Both the position numbers and the translations under genes were made by a program. Shown here piece after piece: positions 36,993 to 46,165 of a DNA stretch of 64,000 nucleotides (within the stretch, counting starts at the first letter, position 1; each line of letters begins with the position of its first letter). The notes beneath the pieces were generated by a model. It did no database searches, was not told the origin of the DNA, and was given only the letters and a program-made list of their open reading frames with translations. The stretch comes from Pseudomonas sp. TH41 (GTDB lineage Bacteria; Pseudomonadota; Gammaproteobacteria; Pseudomonadales; Pseudomonadaceae): contig NZ_JAEKFH010000003.1 in assembly GCF_016650695.1 (NCBI RefSeq), forward strand, positions 764,001 to 828,000. Direction: 5' to 3'.

Positions 36993-37901
36993 TTAAAGCC
37001 GATCCAGTGCCTCACCACTGCGCTTGAACCAGCCAATCAGGTAATCCGCCAGCACCTGAGTGCGTTTTGGCAACCCCCCTTGATACGGATGCACCAGGTA
37101 CATCGGCATGCGGCGAGTCTGATAGTCGCGCAGGAGCCAGCGTAAACGCCCGTCAGCCAATTCCGTTTGCAGCAGGTAGGACGGCAGACGCGCAATTCCG
37201 GCCCCCGCCAGTGCGGCTTTTTTCAGCAGACTGTAATGGTTGCTGGCGAACGGTCCCGATACCCGAACCCGCAACAACTCGTGTTGCTGGTGATAGAGCC
37301 ACTCTTCGCGGCCGCTGTAATGACTGTTGAGCAGACAGCGGTGTTCCGCGAGAGCCTGCGGCGTCAACGGTTCACCGTATTGTTCAAGGTAGGCCGGGCT
37401 GGCGCAGGTCATCTCGTGCCAGGCCAGAAGTGGCCGGGCCACTAGACGCTCGTCGTTACCTACGTCGGAGCGAACCGCCAGATCGAAACCGTCGCGGGAC
37501 AAATCACGATAGCTGTTGCTGAGGTCGAGTTCGATCTGCACCTGCGGGTACTTGTGGGAAAACTCCAGCAACAAGCCATCGAAGAAGGTTTCTCCCAGCG
37601 ATACCGGAACCGTCATACGCACCGGCCCGGCCATGTCGTCCTTCAACCGCGCCAATGCCTGGCGCGCTCGTTCTACCTGAACGACCAGGGCCTGGGCTTG
37701 CGGCAGCAACGCCGCACCCGCCGCCGTCAAACTCAAGCGTCGCGTGGTGCGTTGCAACAGAACCACGGAAAACCGCGTTTCCAGCAGGCTGATGCGCTTG
37801 GACAATTGGCCCTTGCTACAGCCCAGTTGCTGAGCCGCCAAGGTAAAACTCCCCGCTTCGATCAGCACCGAAAACGCCGCCAGATCATCCATCTCACTCA
37901 T
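36993..37901 (-). CDS. LysR-family transcriptional regulator
   Basis: 302 residues from MSEMDDLAAFSVLIEAGSFT at 37901 (the frame reaches 37982). The N-terminal winged HTH is AAQQLGCSKGQLSKRISLLETRFSVVLLQRTTRRLSLT, followed by the periplasmic-binding-like effector domain. The AGxGIARLPSYLL segment is near the C-terminus. It is divergent from the SDR gene 105 bases away, the usual arrangement for a regulator and its target. Confidence 0.93.
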   Translation of the reverse strand: MSEMDDLAAFSVLIEAGSFTLAAQQLGCSKGQLSKRISLLETRFSVVLLQRTTRRLSLTAAGAALLPQAQALVVQVERARQALARLKDDMAGPVRMTVPVSLGETFFDGLLLEFSHKYPQVQIELDLSNSYRDLSRDGFDLAVRSDVGNDERLVARPLLAWHEMTCASPAYLEQYGEPLTPQALAEHRCLLNSHYSGREEWLYHQQHELLRVRVSGPFASNHYSLLKKAALAGAGIARLPSYLLQTELADGRLRWLLRDYQTRRMPMYLVHPYQGGLPKRTQVLADYLIGWFKRSGEALDRL

Positions 37902-38006
37902 GGATTGTTTCCATTTGAAAACCAAAGGTTGCCCATTAGCGCGCTTATCAGCTGAAAAAACCACTCTAAACTGAAGCCTCACTCAACCCGTTCGAGGATC
38001 AGCAGC

Positions 38007-38606
38007 ATGAAAATTCTTTTGATAGGCGCAGGCGGCACCATCGGTTCGGCGATCGACAAAGAGCTGTCGGAGCGTCACGAGATCATCCGCATCGGCCGCA
38101 CCAGTGGCGACCTTCATGTGGATATCAGCGACAGCGCCTCGATTCGCAAGCTGTTCGAACAAACCGGCAAGTTCGATGCGCTGGTCTGCGCCGCGGGCAA
38201 CGTGACCTTTGCGCCGTTGAGCGAGATGACTGAAGACAGCTTTGCACTGGGCCTGAAAGACAAGCTGATGGGGCAGGTCAACTTGCTGCTGATCGGCCGT
38301 GAATTTGCTAATGACGGTGGCTCGTTCACCCTCACCACTGGCGTGCTGAGTCACGACCCGATTCGCAGTGGCGCCTCGGCAGCACTGGTCAACGGCGCAC
38401 TGGACAGCTTCGTTCGTTCGGCGGCCATCGAACTGCCTCGCGGTTTGCGCGTCAACTCGGTCAGCCCTACCGTTCTGGTCGAAGCCATGGGCAGCTACGC
38501 GCCGTACTTCCGCGGCTACAAACCGGTTCCCGCAGCCGATGTAGCGCTGGCCTACGCCAAAAGCGTAGAAGGTCTGCAGACAGGTCAGACCTTTCACGTC
38601 GGTTAA
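38007..38606 (+). CDS. Short-chain dehydrogenase/reductase, compact
   Basis: 199 residues, short for the SDR family. The nucleotide loop is MKILLIGAGGTIGSAI, close to GxGxxG; CAAGNVTF replaces NNAG. Instead of the standard YxxxK there is SGASAALVNGALDSFVRSAA, so the catalytic Tyr and Lys of classical SDRs are missing at that place. VNSVSPTVL follows as expected. This composition matches the small divergent SDR group often found next to LysR genes. Function unknown; GAGGATC precedes the start. Confidence 0.85.
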   Translation: MKILLIGAGGTIGSAIDKELSERHEIIRIGRTSGDLHVDISDSASIRKLFEQTGKFDALVCAAGNVTFAPLSEMTEDSFALGLKDKLMGQVNLLLIGREFANDGGSFTLTTGVLSHDPIRSGASAALVNGALDSFVRSAAIELPRGLRVNSVSPTVLVEAMGSYAPYFRGYKPVPAADVALAYAKSVEGLQTGQTFHVG

Positions 38607-38619
38607 TCCGACACATTCC

Positions 38620-38731
38620 GTAGGAGCGAGCTTGCTCCGGGCGGCGTTCCGACGAAGGACGTTAACGATGACTGGGCTGTCTGGATGAACGCGGCGCCTT
38701 CACGTTTTTCGCGAGCAAGCTCGCTCCTACA
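38620..38731. repeat. REP-like inverted pair, class II, with variant left arm
   Basis: Left arm GTAGGAGCGAGCTTGCTC runs into the variant CTCCGGGCGGCGTTCCGACG, as at 18862; the right arm is the standard TCGCGAGCAAGCTCGCTCCT. The rest of the gap to 38822 shows no feature. Confidence 0.9.
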
Positions 38732-38822
38732 GGTTGATCGACGTGCCTAAATCAATAGTCCGCGGGGTTGTGATGAACGGTCAGGCTGCGTAACGTGGCG
38801 GCACTTGTCTGGAGAGCCAAAG

Positions 38823-39476
38823 ATGCGTGTTGCCCGTTCCTTAGTCCTTGTTGCCCTGCTTCCGCTGTTCGCCGCTTGCCAGTTGCTGGATGGCTCGCGT
38901 GAAAATGCGTCCCACGTGGGTCAGAGCCGTATGCAGGGCCAGTTGACCGCGGCGGACGGTAAATTGCTGTTTCAGCCCTGCCATGAACAGCGCAGCTACG
39001 TCGTCAATGACACCGGCGGCACCAGCATTCTGCAACAGGCCGCCACCCTGGCCGATGACCAAGGCAAGCTTTTTGCCGACATACGCGGGCGGGTCGTCGA
39101 TAGCCGTCTCGACCTTGAGCAGCTGTACCGTGTCGAGCGTTCGGGCACCGCGTGCGACGATCCCAATTTCAAACTGCTGATCCTGCGCGCCGCCGGCCAC
39201 TCGCCGGAATGGAACGTCAAGGTCAGCGGCAAAGGCATGGTCATCGACCGCGCCGGCCAGCCGCCATTGGCGGTGCCCTATGTTGAAGAGCAACTGGGCG
39301 ATGGGCGTTTCAATCTCAGTACCGAAGCCAATAATCAGCGCATCGAACTGTGGGTCGCGCCGCAACGTTGCGTCGACAGCAGCACCGGCAGTGTTCAGCA
39401 CATGAGCGCCGAACTGCGCATCGATGGCCAGGTTCAGCGTGGCTGCGGGTATTTCGGCGGATCGCGTGACGACTGA
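38823..39476 (+). CDS. Predicted lipoprotein, COG3650-like
   Basis: 217 residues from MRVARSLVLVALLPLFAACQ at 38823 behind GGAGAG; the frame opens 6 codons earlier. Lipobox LFAAC anchors it to a membrane. The body has paired cysteines (PCHEQRS, GTACDD, PQRCVD, QRGCGYF), the last ones in a C-terminal repeat typical of proteins grouped as COG3650 in my memory. Exported, of unknown function. It is followed at 95 bases by the FAD protein gene. Confidence 0.78.
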   Translation: MRVARSLVLVALLPLFAACQLLDGSRENASHVGQSRMQGQLTAADGKLLFQPCHEQRSYVVNDTGGTSILQQAATLADDQGKLFADIRGRVVDSRLDLEQLYRVERSGTACDDPNFKLLILRAAGHSPEWNVKVSGKGMVIDRAGQPPLAVPYVEEQLGDGRFNLSTEANNQRIELWVAPQRCVDSSTGSVQHMSAELRIDGQVQRGCGYFGGSRDD

Positions 39477-39571
39477 TCGTTTTAGCCTCACTGGAATCAT
39501 CCGTTGAGGCTTATAATCGCGGCCTTCAAACGCCTTGGCGCAGTTGTGCGCCCCGCGAACCGGATCCTGTC

Positions 39572-41185
39572 ATGTTACGAATCACTGAACTCAAGCTGCC
39601 GATCGACCATCCCGAAGAAGACCTGCGCCCTGCCATTGTGCAGCGCCTGGGCATCGCCAGTGATGACCTGCTCGATTTCACCTTGTTCAAGCGCAGCTAC
39701 GATGCGCGCAAAAAGTCCTCCGAACTGTGCTTCATCTACACCATCGACCTCACCGCCAAGGATGAGGCGGCGTTGCTGCACACGTTCGCCGATGACCGTA
39801 ACGTCAACGTGGCGCCGGATGTCAGCTACAAAGTGGTCGGCCAGGCGCCGGCCGACCTGGAGCAACGCCCTGTCGTCGTAGGCTTCGGACCTTGCGGGAT
39901 TTTCGCCGGGCTGCTGCTGGCGCAAATGGGCTTCAAGCCGATCATCCTCGAGCGCGGCACTGAAGTGCGTCAGCGCACCAAGGACACGTGGGGCCTGTGG
40001 CGCAAAAGCGTGCTCAATCCCGAGTCCAACGTGCAGTTCGGTGAAGGCGGAGCGGGAACATTCTCCGACGGCAAGCTTTACAGCCAGATCAAAGATCCGA
40101 AGTTCATCGGCCGCAAAGTCCTCCACGAGTTTGTAAAAGCCGGCGCGCCGGAAGAAATCCTCTACGTCAGCAAACCTCACATCGGTACGTTCCGTTTGAC
40201 CGGCGTAGTGGAAAACATGCGTGAGCAGATTCGTGCCCTGGGTGGCGAAGTCCGTTTTCAACAGCGCGTTACCGATGTGTTGATCGAGGACGGCCAACTG
40301 GTTGGCGTCGAACTCAACGGCGGCGAGCAGATTCATTCGAAACACGTGATTCTGGCCCTCGGCCACAGCGCCCGGGACACCTTCCGCATGCTCCACGGCC
40401 GTGGCGTGTTCATGGAAGCCAAGCCGTTCTCGGTGGGTTTCCGCATCGAACACCCGCAGTCGCTGATCGACCGTGCGCGTCTGGGCAAATACGCCGGCCA
40501 CCCGAAACTCGGCGCTGCCGACTATAAGCTGGTGCACCACGCCAAGAACGGGCGCTCGGTCTACAGCTTCTGCATGTGCCCGGGTGGCACCGTGGTGGCG
40601 GCGACTTCCGAGCCGAACCGGGTCGTGACCAACGGCATGAGCCAGTACTCGCGTAATGAGCGCAACGCCAACTCCGGGATCGTCGTCGGGATTACCCCGG
40701 AAGTCGATTACCCGGGCGGCCCACTGGCGGGTATCGAGTTGCAGGAACGCCTGGAGTCCCACGCCTTTGTGCTGGGCGGCAGCAACTACCAAGCCCCGGC
40801 GCAGCTGGTCGGTGACTTCATTGCAGGCACGCCATCCACCGAGCTGGGCAGTGTTGAACCGTCCTACAAACCGGGCGTTGCCTTAGGTGATTTGGCGCTG
40901 GCTTTGCCGGCATTCGCGATCGAAGCCATTCGCGAAGCCTTGCCGGCGTTCGAGAAGCAGATTCGCGGTTACTCGCTGCACGACGCGGTGTTGACCGGGA
41001 TCGAGACCCGTACGTCGTCTCCGCTGCGGATTACCCGTAACGAATCGATGCAGAGTTTGAACGTGAAGGGCTTGTTCCCGGCAGGTGAAGGTGCGGGTTA
41101 TGCAGGCGGGATTCTGTCAGCCGGTGTGGACGGGATTCGGATTGCAGAAGCCGTGGCCCGCGACATCCTTGGCCTCGAAGCCTGA
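39572..41185 (+). CDS. FAD-dependent dehydrogenase of the COG2509 type
   Basis: 537 residues. An N-terminal domain of about 90 residues precedes a Rossmann-like FAD site PVVVGFGPCGIFAGLLLAQMG with the E in IILERG. Further marks are FGEGGAGTFSDGKLY, FCMCPGGTVVAA and the C-terminal FPAGEGAGYAGGILSAGVDGIRIAE. Members are widespread, soluble and uncharacterised; redox chemistry is implied by the folds but no substrate is known to me. Confidence 0.88.
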   Translation: MLRITELKLPIDHPEEDLRPAIVQRLGIASDDLLDFTLFKRSYDARKKSSELCFIYTIDLTAKDEAALLHTFADDRNVNVAPDVSYKVVGQAPADLEQRPVVVGFGPCGIFAGLLLAQMGFKPIILERGTEVRQRTKDTWGLWRKSVLNPESNVQFGEGGAGTFSDGKLYSQIKDPKFIGRKVLHEFVKAGAPEEILYVSKPHIGTFRLTGVVENMREQIRALGGEVRFQQRVTDVLIEDGQLVGVELNGGEQIHSKHVILALGHSARDTFRMLHGRGVFMEAKPFSVGFRIEHPQSLIDRARLGKYAGHPKLGAADYKLVHHAKNGRSVYSFCMCPGGTVVAATSEPNRVVTNGMSQYSRNERNANSGIVVGITPEVDYPGGPLAGIELQERLESHAFVLGGSNYQAPAQLVGDFIAGTPSTELGSVEPSYKPGVALGDLALALPAFAIEAIREALPAFEKQIRGYSLHDAVLTGIETRTSSPLRITRNESMQSLNVKGLFPAGEGAGYAGGILSAGVDGIRIAEAVARDILGLEA

Positions 41186-41197
41186 CACAAATCCCCT

Positions 41198-41286
41198 GTG
41201 GGAGCGGGCTTGCTCGCGAATACGGTTTCACATTCAACAGAGATGTTGACTGATCTACCGCTTTCGCGAGCAAGCCCGCTCCCACA
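41198..41286. repeat. REP-like inverted pair, class II
   Basis: Arms TGTGGGAGCGGGCTTGCTCG and reverse complement between the convergent FAD-protein and PLP-enzyme genes. Confidence 0.9.
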
Positions 41287-41302
41287 TTTGATCTATGGCG
41301 TG

Positions 41303-42397
41303 TCAGATGTTGGCGCGCAGCACGGTGGCTGGCAGCGGCTCGCCGCGCTCTACGCTCGCGGCAACGACAGCGATCAACCCACTCAACTCATACCCCTGCG
41401 CCTTGAGCCAATCCTGATTGTAGTAACTGGTCTCATAGCGCTCGCCGCCATCGCACAGAATCGCCACGATCGACCCCACCTCTCCCGCCACCGCCATCTG
41501 CTGTGCCGCCATCAAGGCGCCGATCAGGTTGGTCCCGCTCGATCCGCCAACACGCCGTCCCAAATGCTGCGCCAGGTAATGCATGGCCGCCAGTGACAGC
41601 GCGTCCGGCACCTTGACCATCGCGTCGATCACCTTGGGCAGGAACGACGCCTCCACCCGAGGCCGACCAATGCCTTCAATTCGCGAACCGTGGTCCAGGC
41701 GCAGGCTGGCATCGCCGGTCTGGTAGTAATCAAAGAACACCGAACGCTCGGCATCGGCGCACAGCACGCGGGTGCAATGCTGGCGATAACGCACATAACG
41801 ACCGAGCGTCGCGGTGGTGCCACCGGTGCCGGGGCTGGAAATGAGCCAGCTCGGCTCAGGGTGCCGCTCGAAACGCATTTGATGGAAGATCGATTCGGCG
41901 ATGTTGTTGTTCGCCCGCCAGTCGGTGGCACGTTCGGCGTACGTGAACTGGTCGATGAAGTGCCCGTCGTGCTCCCGGGCCAGGCGCTCGGATTCGGCGT
42001 AGATCTGCGTCGGATCATCCACCAGATGACTTTTGCCGCCGTAAAACGCGATCTGCGCAATTTTTTCTTTGGACGTGGTGGCCGGCATCACCGCAATGAA
42101 CGGCAAGCCCAGCAAACGGGCGAAGTACGCCTCGGAAATCGCCGTCGAACCGCTGGACGCTTCAATCACCGGCGCACCGGGTTTGAGCCAGCCGTTACAC
42201 AGCGCATAGAGAAACAGTGAGCGCGCCAAACGGTGCTTCAGGCTACCGGTGGGGTGGCTGGATTCATCCTTGAAATACAACTCGATGCCCGCAAAGCCTG
42301 GCAGCGGCAATGGGATCAGGTGGGTGTCGGCGCTACGCTGGAAGTCGGCCTCGATAATCCGGATGGCTTCGCGGGCCCACTGTCGGTTGTCGCTCAT
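41303..42397 (-). CDS. PLP-dependent cysteine synthase/desulfhydrase family enzyme
   Basis: 364 residues from MSDNRQWAREAIRIIEADF at 42397. Fold type II PLP enzyme: the Schiff-base Lys is in HPTGSLKHRLARS, the Asn/Ser loop in EASSGSTAISEAYFARL, and the phosphate loop in SSPGTGGTTATLGR. CDGGERYETSYYNQDW near the end is characteristic of the longer cysteine synthase-like group, some of which degrade L-cysteine to H2S (Cds1 type). Substrate is inferred as cysteine, not proven. It is divergent from nhaA. Confidence 0.87.
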   Translation of the reverse strand: MSDNRQWAREAIRIIEADFQRSADTHLIPLPLPGFAGIELYFKDESSHPTGSLKHRLARSLFLYALCNGWLKPGAPVIEASSGSTAISEAYFARLLGLPFIAVMPATTSKEKIAQIAFYGGKSHLVDDPTQIYAESERLAREHDGHFIDQFTYAERATDWRANNNIAESIFHQMRFERHPEPSWLISSPGTGGTTATLGRYVRYRQHCTRVLCADAERSVFFDYYQTGDASLRLDHGSRIEGIGRPRVEASFLPKVIDAMVKVPDALSLAAMHYLAQHLGRRVGGSSGTNLIGALMAAQQMAVAGEVGSIVAILCDGGERYETSYYNQDWLKAQGYELSGLIAVVAASVERGEPLPATVLRANI

Positions 42398-42549
42398 GGT
42401 GGTTTTCTCGTTGAGTCGGCCTTGTCGCAAGGCTCAGTCCATAAGCTTAGGAAAAATCCTACATCCCGCACAGGTACAGCTGGGCTTCAATACGCTGGGT
42501 AACTGCTAGGCTCAGGCTCTTGGTGATCATTGAGCTTGTAACGGTATAT

Positions 42550-42597
42550 AACAAAAAAGAATATAACTTTTGTTTTAACAACTAACCGTACGGGTTA
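42550..42597. promoter_or_regulatory. AT-rich divergent promoter region with two inverted repeats
   Basis: AACAAAA/TTTTGTT (42550-42574, 11-base spacer) and TAACC/GGTTA (42583-42597) lie in an island of low GC between the PLP-enzyme gene and nhaA. Either may be a regulator site; none matches a consensus I can name. Confidence 0.35.
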
Positions 42598-42635
42598 GGG
42601 TGTTCCACCTTTTGATTAATCGATGGAGAGCGACC

Positions 42636-43823
42636 TTGCCTCTGCGTAGCACTTTCACGCGTTTCTTTCAGTTGGAAGCTGCCAGCGGTCTGTTACTGAT
42701 CGCCGCCGCAGCCCTGGCTTTGATCATCAACAATTCCCCGCTGTCGTGGCTCTACAGCAGTTTCCTGGACACCCCGGTGGTGGCGCAGATCGGTGCGCTA
42801 CAAATCGCCAAACCGGCGCTGCTGTGGATCAACGACGGCCTGATGGCGATGTTCTTCCTGCTGATTGGCCTGGAAGTGAAGCGCGAAGTCCTCGACGGTC
42901 AGCTGTCGAAACCTTCGCAGGTCGTCCTGCCCGGCGCCGCGGCGATTGGCGGCATGGTCGTGCCAGCGTTGGTTTACTGGTTTTTCAACCGCGATAATGC
43001 CGCCGCCCTCGGTGGCTGGGCCATTCCCATGGCCACCGACATTGCCTTCGCCCTCGGTGTACTGGCCCTACTGGGCAAACGCGTGCCGGTGTCGCTGAAG
43101 CTGTTCTTGATGACCCTGGCGATCATCGACGACCTGGGCGCGATCATCGTCATCGCCATTTTCTATTCAGGCACGCTTTCGACCCTGTCGCTGGCCTTGG
43201 CCGGCGCGTGCATCGTGGCGCTGATCGCGATGAACCGACTCGGCGTGGTCAAGCTCGGGCCGTACATGATCATCGGTTTGATCCTCTGGGTGTGTGTGCT
43301 CAAAAGCGGCGTCCACGCGACACTGGCCGGAGTCACCCTGGCCTTTTGCATTCCTCTGCGCACGAAAAATGCCGAGCCGTCGCCCCTGCTGACCCTCGAA
43401 CACGCCCTGCACCCATGGGTGGCGTACGGCATCTTGCCGTTGTTCGCCTTCGCCAACGCCGGGCTGTCCCTGAGCGGCGTGACCGTCGACAGCTTCACCC
43501 ACCACGTCCCCATGGGCATCGCCGTTGGCCTGCTGCTGGGCAAGACGCTCGGCGTGTTCGGCCTGACCTGGCTGGCCGTGAAAATCGGCATCGCCGCCCT
43601 GCCCCAAGGTGCCAATTGGGGCCAGGTGCTGGGCGTGGCGATCCTCTGCGGGATTGGCTTCACCATGAGCCTGTTTGTCGGCTCCCTGGCATTTGAGCCC
43701 GGTGTCAGTGATTACGCGGGGATGGATCGGATGGGGATTTTGACCGGTTCGATATTGGCCGCGTTGATCGGATATGCAGTAACGGCGGCAGCCAGTCGCA
43801 AGAGCGCTGCACTGCAATCCTGA
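42636..43823 (+). CDS. nhaA: Na+/H+ antiporter NhaA
   Basis: 395 residues from a TTG start at 42636, chosen because ATGGAGAG precedes it and the protein then begins (M)[20 protein letters not shown], as NhaA does; a GTG at 42600 is the longer option. The ion-binding Asp residues are visible in [10 protein letters not shown] and [14 protein letters not shown] (equivalents of Asp133, Asp163, Asp164 in E. coli). It exchanges cytoplasmic Na+ for protons at the inner membrane. Confidence 0.93.
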   Translation: MPLRSTFTRFFQLEAASGLLLIAAAALALIINNSPLSWLYSSFLDTPVVAQIGALQIAKPALLWINDGLMAMFFLLIGLEVKREVLDGQLSKPSQVVLPGAAAIGGMVVPALVYWFFNRDNAAALGGWAIPMATDIAFALGVLALLGKRVPVSLKLFLMTLAIIDDLGAIIVIAIFYSGTLSTLSLALAGACIVALIAMNRLGVVKLGPYMIIGLILWVCVLKSGVHATLAGVTLAFCIPLRTKNAEPSPLLTLEHALHPWVAYGILPLFAFANAGLSLSGVTVDSFTHHVPMGIAVGLLLGKTLGVFGLTWLAVKIGIAALPQGANWGQVLGVAILCGIGFTMSLFVGSLAFEPGVSDYAGMDRMGILTGSILAALIGYAVTAAASRKSAALQS

Positions 43824-43944
43824 GTGATAGGGAACACTCTTAGCGTCATTCAGGATTCGTCCTACAGCCACGATTAGCCACGTTCGTTAACGTCGTGCAG
43901 CCCATTTCTCAAGGGCTGTCGACGTACGAACGCAAGGAAGATCC

Positions 43945-45171
43945 GTGGCAGGCAACAAGGAAGTCCCCAGGGTTAAAAACCCGCCGTCCGGCGACGGACA
44001 TCACGTCACTCACCGCTTCATGACGGCCACCGAACTGGCCGAGCGGGACGCCCGACAAAACGCCTACGACGCCATGCTTGTCAGGCAAGATGCCTTCGAG
44101 CGCGGCCGTCAGGTCTTGGCAGAAAGGCAAAAGCCCATTCAAGCCGGATGCGTCTTCGCCAAGTCATGCAATCTGCCGGACGCCATCATCGATTACTCGA
44201 ATCCTTCGGGGATGGTGCCCACCGACAGTCTCAAGGACTACGGTGAAATTGCCTGGCTTGGCGCTCGCAAAGCAGATGATGCCGGCCTGCTGAACCTGGA
44301 GACGATCAGCGGAACGACCGTTTCGCTTGGCATTGGCCGACTTGCGCTGCGCTTCCCGGCTCTCTCCATTCCAGTCGCAGCATTAGGCGCTGCCAGCACA
44401 GCTGCGCTAGCCGGCCTGGCCGCGATTTTCTGGGTACCCAGCCTGGGCGATAGCGCCCTCTACACCGAAGACCAGCTCCGAACCCTGAAGCAAGCCCGAA
44501 CCCGGGTTCGACTCAGCGTCGAGCAACAGGCTGACGGTACGCTCAAAGGCTACGGTTTCTACACCGGCAAGCACCGCGATTGGGAAATGGTTGATGTCGT
44601 GCAGTTCACCTTGCGCGGCAGTCAACAGGTGGCTGACCTTGGTGACGGCATTGAACTGATCTGGACTCCAGCTGAGGATGGCTCCGACATCCTCGGCATC
44701 CCCAAACTGGAAGCCGCCCCGCAAGCACCGCACATCTGGGTTTACCCGCCGACTAAAGCGGCTGACGGCATCATCGTGAACCCGGTTTATCCGCCTGAGT
44801 ACAAGGATTTCATTCTTGTGTTTCCGGCGGATTCAGGTGTGAAGCCGCTATATGTTGTGGTCAGCGCGCCTCGTAAAGGCTTGCCAGCAGCCGGTCACAG
44901 TTATCATCCAGCACCAAAAACTGAGGAGATCAGTGCATTTCCTGGCCTAAAAAAAACCAAGAAAAAGAACCCCATTGTAGGAGGTGGAGGTCTTAGAGAA
45001 CGCTGGACTGATGCGAAGGGCAAAACGATCTACGAGTGGGATTCTATGCATGGTGAGCTGGAAGCATATCGCGCAAGCAATGGGAGCCATCTGGGAGCAT
45101 TTGATGCCATAACAGGTGAGCGACGCGATGATGCTAAAAACGAAAGAAACATCAAGAAAAAATACTTGTGA
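43945..45171 (+). CDS. S-type pyocin-like toxin with colicin E3-type 16S rRNase domain
   Basis: 408 residues from a GTG behind AAGGAAG. The N-terminal and middle parts (to about 320) include a hydrophobic helix pair (about 145-170) and the pyocin S domain YPPEYKDFILVFPADSGVKPLYVVVSAP. The C-terminal about 90 residues equal the cytotoxic domain of colicin E3: HPAPKTEEISAFPGL, then GGGGLRERWTDAKGKTIYEW. The E3 catalytic residues map to Asp366, His369, Glu373 and Arg401 with the same spacing. The E3 enzyme cuts 16S rRNA at the decoding site. The long receptor-binding N-terminus of ordinary pyocins and a TonB box are not seen. The immunity gene follows. Confidence 0.9.
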   Translation: MAGNKEVPRVKNPPSGDGHHVTHRFMTATELAERDARQNAYDAMLVRQDAFERGRQVLAERQKPIQAGCVFAKSCNLPDAIIDYSNPSGMVPTDSLKDYGEIAWLGARKADDAGLLNLETISGTTVSLGIGRLALRFPALSIPVAALGAASTAALAGLAAIFWVPSLGDSALYTEDQLRTLKQARTRVRLSVEQQADGTLKGYGFYTGKHRDWEMVDVVQFTLRGSQQVADLGDGIELIWTPAEDGSDILGIPKLEAAPQAPHIWVYPPTKAADGIIVNPVYPPEYKDFILVFPADSGVKPLYVVVSAPRKGLPAAGHSYHPAPKTEEISAFPGLKKTKKKNPIVGGGGLRERWTDAKGKTIYEWDSMHGELEAYRASNGSHLGAFDAITGERRDDAKNERNIKKKYL

Positions 45172-45178
45172 GGCGAAG

Positions 45179-45433
45179 ATGGGACTGAAACTGAGACTGG
45201 AGTGGTATGACAAGCAAACCGAACTTTGTCAGGGCGAAGAGTCCTCCAAAGACTTAGGCGACGATGAATCAATACTTGATTCTCTCGGCATCCCTGTCGA
45301 AAACAATATCAACAATGGAGGTTTTGATGTTGCCAACCATTGGATCGAAATTATTCAGCCTCACTTTCAGCACTCTATTGTGTTGGCCACCTACGATTAC
45401 CAGATCGCTTTCGACTACCGTGACAGTTGGTAA
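45179..45433 (+). CDS. Colicin E3-type immunity protein
   Basis: 84 residues, the same length as colicin E3 Im3. It starts MGLKLRLEWYDKQTELCQGE, and SSKDLGDDESILDSLGIP and the end AFDYRDSW follow the Im3 pattern. It binds the rRNase domain and protects the producer. The start is 8 bases after the toxin stop with GAGG in between; the frame opens farther upstream inside the toxin gene but that part has no family match. GC is clearly lower than in the surrounding genes. A terminator closes the pair. Confidence 0.93.
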   Translation: MGLKLRLEWYDKQTELCQGEESSKDLGDDESILDSLGIPVENNINNGGFDVANHWIEIIQPHFQHSIVLATYDYQIAFDYRDSW

Positions 45434-45480
45434 CTCTATTTTGATTTTGACCTCCCCAGGCCACAGACATCATCCCAAAA

Positions 45481-45520
45481 AGAAAACCCCGACCAGTCAC
45501 CTGATCGGGGTTTTCTTTTA
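45481..45520 (+). terminator. Terminator of the toxin-immunity pair
   Basis: Stem AAAACCCCGACCAG/CTGATCGGGGTTTT with one mismatch and a TCAC loop, T run after it. It also serves the convergent lipoprotein gene at 45534. Confidence 0.92.
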
Positions 45521-45533
45521 CCCGTTATCCCGC

Positions 45534-45998
45534 TTAGTGCGAAACGCGGCTCGTGCCATTAACCGTGGCAATCCGCACGCGCTCGCCAACACGGAACACC
45601 TCGTTTTCCTGAACCTGTTGCACGTAGGCGCGCATGCTGCCGTCGTCTTCGCGCACGGTGATTTCCACGCCTTGGGTGCGGGTCAGGCCTTCTTCGGCCG
45701 CAGAACCTACGAGGCCACCGGCGACTGCGCCGATGACTGCAGCAACGATGCTGCCTTTACCGCCACCGATGGCGCTACCGCCGACACCGCCCACGACGGC
45801 GCCAGCCGCGCCGCCGATTGGGGTTTTGGTGCCTTCGATTTTGACCGGGCGGAGGGATTCGATGGTGCCCATGCGAACGGTCTGAACGCGACGCGCTTCG
45901 TCACGGGAGTAGGAGTCACCGGTCAGGCTCGATTGGCAGCCAGTGAGCAACATCGCCATCGTGGAAAAGGAAGCAACCAGCAGAACAGACTTACGCAT
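45534..45998 (-). CDS. SlyB-like glycine-zipper outer-membrane lipoprotein
   Basis: 154 residues from MRKSVLLVASFSTMAMLLTG at 45998 behind GGAG. Lipobox LTGC, then a glycine-zipper two-helix segment GGAAGAVVGGVGGSAIGGGKG...AAVIGAVAGGLVGSAAEEG and a C-terminal small beta domain ITVREDDGSMRAYVQQ. Same architecture as SlyB/Pcp lipoproteins that stabilise the outer membrane. Divergent from the 78-residue gene. Confidence 0.9.
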   Translation of the reverse strand: MRKSVLLVASFSTMAMLLTGCQSSLTGDSYSRDEARRVQTVRMGTIESLRPVKIEGTKTPIGGAAGAVVGGVGGSAIGGGKGSIVAAVIGAVAGGLVGSAAEEGLTRTQGVEITVREDDGSMRAYVQQVQENEVFRVGERVRIATVNGTSRVSH

Positions 45999-46165
45999 AG
46001 CATCAACTCCAAAGGACAAGTGTCCATTAAACTCCGCAGCTTGACGCCTGTCACGGCGTCGCCCGGATAAAAGTGTTTTGATTCAGGCTCGGTACAGGCG
46101 ACTCCACGAGCTCGACACACAGTAGCGGCAAATTCTGCAATCTGCGCCACTGCATAAGGATTCTC

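Noticed and set aside
43824..43944. SOS or PrtN-type control box of the pyocin-like gene
   Set aside because: I could not find CTGT-N8-ACAG or a convincing P-box; a GCCC/GGGC hairpin is all that is seen.
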